Shown piece by piece: positions 57,711 through 64,000 of a DNA stretch of 64,000 bases (within the stretch, counting starts at the first letter, position 1; each line of letters opens with the position of its first letter). The position numbers were made by a program, and so were the translations under genes. This stretch comes from Betaproteobacteria bacterium (GTDB lineage Bacteria > Pseudomonadota > Gammaproteobacteria > Burkholderiales > Rhodocyclaceae), in contig VGHJ01000008.1 in assembly GCA_016868295.1 (NCBI GenBank), positions 19,969 through 83,968 on the forward strand, written 5' to 3'. A model generated the notes under the pieces. That model saw only the letters and a list, made by a program, of their open reading frames with translations. It made no database searches and was not told the origin of the DNA.

Positions 57711-58558
57711 CGGTTCTGGCGCGCCATGAAGACGAGACGCTCGAAGAGGTGCACGTCCTGCTCGTTCTTCAGCAGCGCGCCGTGCAGCGGCGGAATGGCC
57801 GCCTTCTGGTCCTTGGCGCGCAGGGCCTCGGGCGGGATGTCCTCGGCCACCAGCAGCTTGAGCCAGTCGAGCAGTTCGGAGGTGGACGGCTTCTTCTTCA
57901 GGCCGGGGATCTCGCGCAGCTCGAAGAACACCTCCAGCGCCTCGCGGATGAGCGCCTTCTTCAGATCGGGGAAGTGCACGTCGATGATGCTCTGCATCGT
58001 CTCCTTGTCGGGGAACTTGATGTAGTGGAAGAAGCAGCGGCGCAGGAAGGCGTCGGGCAGCTCCTTCTCGTTGTTGCTGGTGATGAAGACGATGGGGCGG
58101 TGGCGCGCCTTGATCAGCTCGCGCGTCTCGTACACGTAGAACTCCATGCGGTCGAGCTCGCGCAGCAGGTCGTTGGGGAATTCGATGTCGGCCTTGTCGA
58201 TCTCGTCGATGAGGATCACCGTCGGCGTCTCGGCGCCGAAGGCCTGCCACAGCACGCCCTTGACGATGTAGTTGGCGATGTCGTGCACGCGGCTGCCGTG
58301 CTCGCCGCCGAGCTGCGAGTCGCGCAGGCGCGAAACGGCGTCGTACTCGTAGAGGCCCTGCTGCGCCTTGGTGGTGGACTTGATGTGCCACTGCAGCAGC
58401 GGCAGGCCGAGGGCGGCGGCGACGGTCTCGGCCAGCATGGTCTTGCCGGTGCCGGGCTCGCCCTTGACGAGCAGGGGGCGTTGCAGGGTGATGGCGGCAT
58501 TCACCGCCAGCATCAGGTCGGGGGTGGCGACGTAGTCGCCGGAGCCTTCGAAGCGCAT
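57707..58558 (-). CDS. MoxR-family AAA ATPase
   Basis: PLLVKGEPGTGKTMLAETVAAALGLPLLQWHIKSTTKAQQGLYEYDAVSRLRD. Confidence 0.92.
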   Translation of the reverse strand: MRFEGSGDYVATPDLMLAVNAAITLQRPLLVKGEPGTGKTMLAETVAAALGLPLLQWHIKSTTKAQQGLYEYDAVSRLRDSQLGGEHGSRVHDIANYIVKGVLWQAFGAETPTVILIDEIDKADIEFPNDLLRELDRMEFYVYETRELIKARHRPIVFITSNNEKELPDAFLRRCFFHYIKFPDKETMQSIIDVHFPDLKKALIREALEVFFELREIPGLKKKPSTSELLDWLKLLVAEDIPPEALRAKDQKAAIPPLHGALLKNEQDVHLFERLVFMARQNR

Positions 58559-58704
58559 GGGACGATCCGGTTGGGGGACGGGCACAATTATAAACGCCTG
58601 CCGGGGATATCCCGGGGATGTGCCGCCGGCATTTATCGCTACAATGAAAATCCTGCCGACCTGCCGCGCCGGCCGGATGCGCGCGGCGACACTGGGGGGA
58701 AGGG

Positions 58705-59080
58705 ATGGATGCCGCCGGTCTTTTCGATGCCGACTTGTCCGAGGAGGTCGCGGCCGAGACGCTGCGGGACATCTCCATCCCGCCCTGCCCGGACGTCGTC
58801 CTCGAGCTGCTCGGCGAGGCGGAGCGCGAGGACATCGACTTCATCCGCGTCTCGCGCCTGATCACCGGCGACGTGGCGCTGGCCGCGGCGGTGCTGAAAT
58901 CGGCCAATTTCCCCTTCTTCGCCCTGCGGCGCAAGGTGCAGTGACGGCGGTCGAGGACGAGCGCCACCCGACCAACCATGCCATCGTCGGCACGCTGCTG
59001 GTACCTGCCCGAGCCGGTGGTCTGGGCCATCCGCTACCACCACGAGCCCGCCATCTTCACCGCGCCGCGCCGCCTGAGCG
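58705..59080 (+). pseudogene. Degenerate HDOD-domain signalling protein (internal deletion plus frameshift)
   Basis: N-terminal IPPCPDVVLELLGEAEREDIDFIRVSRLITGDVALAAAVLKSANFPFFALRRKVQ-stop, followed by frame-shifted HPTNHAIVGTLL and WYLPEPVVWAIRYHHEPAIF fragments. Confidence 0.65.
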
Positions 59081-59081
59081 C

Positions 59082-59507
59082 TCAGGCCTTCCTTCTGAGG
59101 CAATCGACGTAGGCTTCGCCGTCCGGCGGAGACTGGCTTTTCTGCGCGCGCCAGAGCGTCTCGCCGAGGCATTCCAGCGCATCGTGCAGGGCGGCGTGAC
59201 GCTCGCCGCGCCGCGCCAGCAGCGTCTCGAAGGCGGCGCGCAGGCCGGGCGGCTGGTCGATGGAGAGCTGCTCCTCGACGGCGAGATGCAACGAGAGGTG
59301 CAGAAAGGGGTTGGCCTCGCCCGACTCGGGCGTCCAGTCCCGCGCCAGCGCGCCTGCCGCATCCTCGATCAGGGCATGGTATTCGGGGTGCAGCGCGACG
59401 ATGCGCGCGGCGAGATCTTCCAGCGGCGTGACCACCTCGCGCGACCGGCGCTTGCGCCAGGCCTCGAGGAAGAAGCGGCGCGCCTCGTTGCGGCTAGGGT
59501 TGAACAT
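59082..59507 (-). CDS. DUF1841 family protein
   Basis: MFNPSRNEARRFFLEAWRKRRSREVVTPLEDLAARIVALHPEYHALIED. Confidence 0.85.
   Translation of the reverse strand: MFNPSRNEARRFFLEAWRKRRSREVVTPLEDLAARIVALHPEYHALIEDAAGALARDWTPESGEANPFLHLSLHLAVEEQLSIDQPPGLRAAFETLLARRGERHAALHDALECLGETLWRAQKSQSPPDGEAYVDCLRRKA
59117..59141 (-). repeat. Weaker bipartite motif copy (in DUF1841 gene)
   Basis: Minus strand AAAA GCCAGTC TCCGCCG GACGGCG. Confidence 0.55.
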
Positions 59508-60591
59508 CGGAAGAGCTCTTGAACAACGCGAGGACCGCGCTGTTGTGCACCAGGCGGTTGCCGTCGTGGAGCGGCGCGACCTGGCCGCCGCCGTAGGCGC
59601 CGATGAGGGGCATGCCGGGCAGGCGCTCCTTGACCGCCGCCAGGTCGCGGTCCTCGCCGCCGAAGAACCAGGGGCCGCGACCGAGACAGGAGAAGAGCAG
59701 GCCGAAATCCGGCTCGCCGCCGAGCTCGCCGGTGAGCGTGTCGGCGAGCCGGCGCATTTCGTTCTCCGCCGCCAGGCCCTGGCGCAGCGCCCAGAACAGC
59801 AGGGCGCCGTCGCCGACCGGCGTGGCCAGCGTCAGCGTGCGCTCCTCGTGGTTGGCGGCGATGACGGGCACCAGGGTGTAGCGGCCTTCCTCGACGGCGC
59901 GTCCGGGATCGCCCGCGACGATGCCCGCCGCAAGTTGGTGGAAGGGCAGCTTTTCCAGCTCGCGCAGTTCCAGCGGCAGTTCGCGCAGCAGGGCGTTGAG
60001 GGCCGGCTGCCTGCCGGTCTTCAGGACGTCGTAGCCGTTGGCCGCGACGGGCAGCGGCGCGGTGAGGGCGCGCACGCCGCGCGATGTGCCGAGGGCGGCG
60101 CGCGCCCCGGCGAGCGCCGCCTCGCAACGGCCTTCGCCTGCCATCTGGCCGTGGCACCAGATGCGGCCGGCGCCGTGCGCGCTGCTGTCGGTCGAGAGCA
60201 GGCCGTAGCGCCGGGCGCTGCCAGCCAGCCAGTCGGCCGTGGCGACGTGCGGCGCGGCAAAAGTCAGCCTCGGCAGGACGGCGTCGGCATGCGCCGCCAG
60301 CCCGGCCTCGCCGCAGAAGACCATGGCGCAGGCGGCGGGGCGGTCGATGATCCAGTCCTCCTCGGTGAACACGCCCGGCGCCGTGCAGCCGGTCACCTGC
60401 AGGCAGCGCGCGGCGCGCGAGGCGGCCAGCACCGCGGCATGGGCCTGGTGCACGAAGTCCGGGCTGAGAAACAGCAGCACGCCGCGCGCGATGCCGCCGC
60501 CGGCGCGCGCCAGCGCCTCGCGCACGACGTCGGCCGCCAGTTCGGGGGCGGCCTTGTCCGAGAAGGCGAGCGCAGTGGCGACGGTTCTCAT
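59494..60591 (-). CDS. FIST-domain signal transduction protein
   Basis: GVLLFLSPDFVHQAHAAVLAASRAARCLQVTGCTAPGVFTEEDW; C-terminal GLLFSCLGRGPWFFGGEDRDLAAVKERLPGMPLIGAYGGGQVAPL. Confidence 0.85.
   Translation of the reverse strand: MRTVATALAFSDKAAPELAADVVREALARAGGGIARGVLLFLSPDFVHQAHAAVLAASRAARCLQVTGCTAPGVFTEEDWIIDRPAACAMVFCGEAGLAAHADAVLPRLTFAAPHVATADWLAGSARRYGLLSTDSSAHGAGRIWCHGQMAGEGRCEAALAGARAALGTSRGVRALTAPLPVAANGYDVLKTGRQPALNALLRELPLELRELEKLPFHQLAAGIVAGDPGRAVEEGRYTLVPVIAANHEERTLTLATPVGDGALLFWALRQGLAAENEMRRLADTLTGELGGEPDFGLLFSCLGRGPWFFGGEDRDLAAVKERLPGMPLIGAYGGGQVAPLHDGNRLVHNSAVLALFKSSSDVQP
60259..60283 (+). repeat. Bipartite motif copy 13 (in FIST gene)
   Basis: AAAA GTCAGCC TCGGCAG GACGGCG. 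Confidence 0.75.
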
Positions 60592-61223
60592 CCCGCGGTC
60601 TTCTCCGTCCATTCGCACAGGTCGGCGATGAGGCAGTGCGGGCAATCGGGCCTGGCCGCCCTGCATACGTAGCGCCCGTGCAGGATCAGCCAGTGGTGGG
60701 CGTTGTGGCGGTATTCGGCGGGCACCGCCCTGACGAGCCTGTCCTCGACTTCGCGCACGTCCTTGCCGGGGGCGAGGCCGCTGCGGTTGGCAAGGCGGAA
60801 GACGTGGGTGTCGACGGCGATGGTCGGCTCGCCGAAGACCGTGTTCAGCACGACGTTCGCCGTCTTGCGGCCGACGCCGGGCAGGGCTTCGAGCGCCGCG
60901 CGATCGCGCGGCACCTCGCCGCCGTATTCGTCGAGCAGTATCTTCGTCATGGCGGCGACGTTCTTCGCCTTCGACTTGTAGAGGCCGATGCGGCCGATGT
61001 AGGGTATCAGGCCCGCCTCGCCCAAGGCGGCGATCTTGTTCGGCGTGCCGGCGGCCTTGAACAGTTCGCGCGTGGCGAGGTTGACGCTCCTGTCCGTGGC
61101 CTGGGCGGAGAGGATCACCGCCACCAGCAGCTGGTAGGGCGTGGCGTATTCGAGTTCGGTGGTCGGCGCCGGGTTGGCCTGCGCGAAACGCTCGAAGACG
61201 ACCCTGATTCTCTTCGGGCTCAT
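60588..61223 (-). CDS. nth: Endonuclease III
   Basis: LLVAVILSAQATDRSVN, LPGVGRKTANVVLNTVFGEPTIAVDTHVFRLANR, C-X6-C-X2-C-X5-C cluster at C-terminus. Confidence 0.96.
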   Translation of the reverse strand: MSPKRIRVVFERFAQANPAPTTELEYATPYQLLVAVILSAQATDRSVNLATRELFKAAGTPNKIAALGEAGLIPYIGRIGLYKSKAKNVAAMTKILLDEYGGEVPRDRAALEALPGVGRKTANVVLNTVFGEPTIAVDTHVFRLANRSGLAPGKDVREVEDRLVRAVPAEYRHNAHHWLILHGRYVCRAARPDCPHCLIADLCEWTEKTAG

Positions 61224-61229
61224 GGAGCC

Positions 61230-61290
61230 CTCCTCCCGGCCTCCTCCCCGAGGGAGGTGGTGACGGTTGTTCGCCGCTGCGCGGCTCCGC
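61230..61290. repeat. Family B hairpin repeat copy 3, just upstream of nth start
   Basis: TCCTCCCGGCCTCCTCCCCGAGGGAGGTGGTGACGGTTGTTCGCCGCTGCGCGGCTCC. Confidence 0.8.
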
Positions 61291-61296
61291 GCTGAC

Positions 61297-61965
61297 TCAC
61301 GCGGCGTGCGCCGGCGCGGCGTGGGCGGCGCGCTTCCGTTCGGCATGCGCATCCAGCCAGTTGCGCCCGGCGATGAGGCAGCCGAGCACGATGAAGGCGC
61401 CCGGCGGCAGGATGGCGACGATGAAGCCGGGGTAGTCCTCCGGCAGCAACTGCAGGGCGCGCGTGCCGGGGATCACCATGTCGATGCCGGAGAAGAGCTG
61501 GCCGGTGCCGATCAGCTCACGCAGGCCGCCGAGCAGCGCGATGGCGACGACGAGTCCGACGCCCATCATGGCGCCGTCCCAGGCGGCGGCGAACGGCGTG
61601 TTCTTGGCGGCGAAGGCCTCCACCCGCGCCAGCACGATGCAGTTCACCACGATGAGCGGAATGAAGATGCCGAGCACGAGATACAGCTCGTGCAGCCAGG
61701 CGTTCATGGCGAGATCCACCATGGTTACGAGGGAGGCGATGATGAGGATGAACACCGGGATGCGGATCTCGTGCGGGATGAAGCTGCGCACGCTGGCCAC
61801 CACGCCGCTCGCCATGGTCATGACGAGAATGGTGGCCAGGCCGAGGCTGACGCCGTTGACGAAGCTGGTGCTGACGGCGAGCAGCGGGCAGAGGCCGAGC
61901 AGCTGGACGAGGCCGGTGTTCTGCTTCCAGATGCCGTTGCGGGCGATTTCCTTGTAGGAGTTCAT
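61297..61965 (-). CDS. rnfE: Electron transport complex subunit RnfE
   Basis: GIWKQNTGLVQLLGLCPLLAVSTSFVNGVSLGLATILVM. Confidence 0.95.
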   Translation of the reverse strand: MNSYKEIARNGIWKQNTGLVQLLGLCPLLAVSTSFVNGVSLGLATILVMTMASGVVASVRSFIPHEIRIPVFILIIASLVTMVDLAMNAWLHELYLVLGIFIPLIVVNCIVLARVEAFAAKNTPFAAAWDGAMMGVGLVVAIALLGGLRELIGTGQLFSGIDMVIPGTRALQLLPEDYPGFIVAILPPGAFIVLGCLIAGRNWLDAHAERKRAAHAAPAHAA

Positions 61966-61970
61966 TTACC

Positions 61971-62084
61971 TTCTCCCCGCCCCCTTCCCAAGGAAGGGGG
62001 TGACGATTGTTCGCCGCTGCGCGGCTCCATGCGGTTGGCTGCGCCGTCCTTGGGGCGGCCCGGCGGACGTTGCTGTCGGTGTCC
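61971..62084. repeat. Family B hairpin repeat copy 4 (long form), between rnfG and rnfE
   Basis: CCCCGCCCCCTTCCCAAGGAAGGGGGTGACGATTGTTCGCCGCTGCGCGGCTCCATGCGGTTGGCTGCGCCGTCCTTGGGGCGGCCC. Confidence 0.85.
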
Positions 62085-62100
62085 TCATGGGACTGACTTC
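62077..62100 (-). repeat. Bipartite motif copy 14, overlapping rnfG stop
   Basis: Minus strand GAA GTCAGTC CCATGAG GACACCG. Confidence 0.65.
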
Positions 62101-62768
62101 TCAAAAACAGATTGTGCCGGAAGCGCGTACAGCCTGTCGCGGTGATCGACGGCGAACTGCAGGGCGCGCCGCACGGCGCCGGTGACGGCGCGGGCGCTGA
62201 TGGTGGCGCCGGCGCGGGCGTCGAAGCGGCCGCCGTCCTTCTTCACCTTCCAGTCGGCCGCCGCCACCTCGGCGAAGCCGGTGGCGTCGAACTGGCGGAT
62301 CCAGGGCGATGCCTTGTTGCGGTCCTTCTTCGGGTCGATGTAGTCGCCCAGGCCGGGCGTTTCCTTGTGGCTCACCACGCGCACGCCGATCAGGCGGTTG
62401 TCGGCACCGACGGCGAGGATGAGGCGGATGCGGCCGCCGTAGCCGTCCGGCGCCACCGCCTCGAACACCAGTGCCGCCGGCGCGCCGCCATGCCTGGCGC
62501 GGTAGAGGCGCACCGGGTCGTCCTGGGCGGCGAGGCCGAGTTCGGCGCGCACCGCGACGTCCACCCAGTCGGACAAGAGGGCGTTGTCGTAGCGCGCTGC
62601 GGGCAGCACTTCCCCCACCAGCTTCAGCTTCTCCGCCTCGGCGCTGGCCAGGATCGACGGCAGGGTGGCGCGGTAGGTCGTCGCCATGAGCGTGGTGAAG
62701 ACGAGGGCGAACACCGTCAGGATGACGGCGTTGCGCAGCGAGGCGCGGGCGGCCGTCGGCTCATTCAT
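62085..62768 (-). CDS. rnfG: Electron transport complex subunit RnfG
   Basis: GYGGRIRLILAVGADNRLIGVRVVSHKETPGLGDYID; DARAGATISARAVTGAV (flavinylation SGAT-like site). Confidence 0.95.
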   Translation of the reverse strand: MNEPTAARASLRNAVILTVFALVFTTLMATTYRATLPSILASAEAEKLKLVGEVLPAARYDNALLSDWVDVAVRAELGLAAQDDPVRLYRARHGGAPAALVFEAVAPDGYGGRIRLILAVGADNRLIGVRVVSHKETPGLGDYIDPKKDRNKASPWIRQFDATGFAEVAAADWKVKKDGGRFDARAGATISARAVTGAVRRALQFAVDHRDRLYALPAQSVFEKSVP

Positions 62769-63789
62769 GCCGTTTTTCTCGCTTCTGCGACTTGTGCCCG
62801 AACACCGGCGGCTGCGTTCCCATGTCGATCAGCGGCACGCACAGGTTCATCAGCAGCACGGCGAAGGCCATGCCGTCGGGGTAGGCGCCGAAGCTGCGGA
62901 TGATCCAGGTGAGCAGGGCCGCGCCGGCGGCGAAGATCAGCTTGCCGCGCGGCGTGGTGGCGCCCGAGACCGGATCGGTGAGGATGAAGAAGGCGCCCAG
63001 CATGGCGCCGCCGGTGACGACGTGGAACACCGGCCCGGCGTAGCGGTCGGGATTGCCGAGGCTGAAGCCCGTGGCGATGAGCGCCAGCACGGCGAGGAAG
63101 GCCGCCGGCACGTGCCAGGTGATGATGCGCTGCTGCATCAGCCAGAGCCCGCCGGCGAGGTAGGCGAGCGCGATCCACTCCCAGCCCTTGCCGCCGATGT
63201 TGCCGAAAGTGGCGTGCGAGCCGAGCACGCCGGCCACGGTGGCGCGCGCCTCGGGCGTGTGCAGTTGCGTGCGCAGGGCGTCGAGCGGCGTGGCCATGGT
63301 GACGGCGTCCTGCGCGGACTGACTTTGCAAGACGACGGCCATCTGCGCGGCGAAATCGGTGAAGCCGACCGCCGGCCACTGCGACATGAGGGCCGGGAAG
63401 GCGATGATCGAGACGGCGAAGGCCACCATGGCCGGATTGAACGGGTTCTGGCCGAGGCCGCCGTAGAGGTGCTTGGCGACGACGATGGCGAACAGCGTCG
63501 CCGTGACGGTGAGCCACCAGGGCGCGATGGGCGGGAAGGTGAGCGCGATGAGCCAGGCGGTCACTAGGGCGCTGCCGTCGGTGAGGAACAGCGCGACCGG
63601 CTTGCCGCGCGCCTTGAGCATGGCGGCTTCGCCGGCCAGCGCCGCGGCGGAGGCCAGCGCGATCTGCACCAGGATCGCCGCGCCGAAGAACCAGACATAG
63701 ACGGCGATGCCCGGCACGAGCGCGAGCAGCACCTTGAGCATGACGAGGCGGACGCTGATCGGCTGGTGAAGATGTGGCGAAGTGTTCAT
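62761..63789 (-). CDS. rnfD: Electron transport complex subunit RnfD
   Basis: FLTDGSALVTAWLIALTFPPIAPWWLTVTATLFAIVVAKHLYGGLGQNPFNPAM. Confidence 0.95.
   Translation of the reverse strand: MNTSPHLHQPISVRLVMLKVLLALVPGIAVYVWFFGAAILVQIALASAAALAGEAAMLKARGKPVALFLTDGSALVTAWLIALTFPPIAPWWLTVTATLFAIVVAKHLYGGLGQNPFNPAMVAFAVSIIAFPALMSQWPAVGFTDFAAQMAVVLQSQSAQDAVTMATPLDALRTQLHTPEARATVAGVLGSHATFGNIGGKGWEWIALAYLAGGLWLMQQRIITWHVPAAFLAVLALIATGFSLGNPDRYAGPVFHVVTGGAMLGAFFILTDPVSGATTPRGKLIFAAGAALLTWIIRSFGAYPDGMAFAVLLMNLCVPLIDMGTQPPVFGHKSQKREKRHE
63303..63326 (-). repeat. Bipartite motif copy 15 (in rnfD)
   Basis: Minus strand AAA GTCAGTC CGCGCAG GACGCCG. Confidence 0.75.
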
Positions 63790-63795
63790 GTTTTT

Positions 63796-63900
63796 CAGTT
63801 CCCGGTTGCCAGTTGCCAGTTACCAGTTGCTAGTTGCCAGTTACCAGCCGCCTTGCCTTATCCGACAACCGGCAACCGGCAACTGGCAACTGGCAACTGC
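63796..63900. repeat. Heptamer tandem/inverted array, family D copy 2, between rnfC and rnfD
   Basis: Six (G/A)GTT(G/A)C(C/T) units 63804-63845, then five inverse CAACYG(G/C) units before 63900. Confidence 0.85.
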
Positions 63901-64000
63901 TCATACAGGTTCCTCCGGCGGCGTCTTCGCCATCTCGCGCACCTGGGCGCGGCGCGCCTCGATCTCGCGGATCTCGGCCTGCTTCTCCGGCGTCAGGTTG
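63901..64000 (-). CDS. rnfC: C-terminal end of electron transport complex subunit RnfC (partial)
   Basis: NLTPEKQAEIREIEARRAQVREMAKTPPEEPV-stop, upstream of rnfD. Confidence 0.75.
   Translation of the reverse strand, partial: NLTPEKQAEIREIEARRAQVREMAKTPPEEPV

Overview
GC-rich proteobacterial chromosome segment, probably a betaproteobacterium of the Rhodocyclales type (inferred from gene content only). Left to right it carries: a partial HycB-type ferredoxin/TPP-binding 2-oxoacid oxidoreductase subunit and iorAB; a secretin-domain protein and a DinG/YoaA helicase; mobB-moeA-moaD-moaE; a phasin and clpB; a TCA cluster (acnB, CitE-like, mdh / gntR-sdhCDAB-sdhE-gltA-odhA-odhB-lpd) followed by zapE; a DUF4143 ATPase; MFS and MacAB-like export genes; metY; azlCD; greB; a sensor kinase; htpG; a GspE/PilB-type ATPase; a MoxR / NMT1-PAS-GGDEF / VWA / FecR group; nth; and rnfCDGE. 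No rRNA, tRNA, CRISPR array or intact transposon was seen. The main finding is a dispersed, fixed-spacing 24-25 bp bipartite DNA motif, AAAGTCAG(T/C)C-N7-(C/G)ACGGCG. I count about 15 strong and 2 weaker copies on both strands. They occur inside unrelated genes in different reading frames and cluster at stop codons. Several other palindromic repeat families punctuate the segment. One 274-bp multi-stem palindrome supplies the RBS and ATG of iorA, another family abuts start codons, and some elements lie in-frame inside protein linkers (odhB twice, iorB once) or termini (mobB, possibly zapE). All calls are by eye from sequence; no database search was run.
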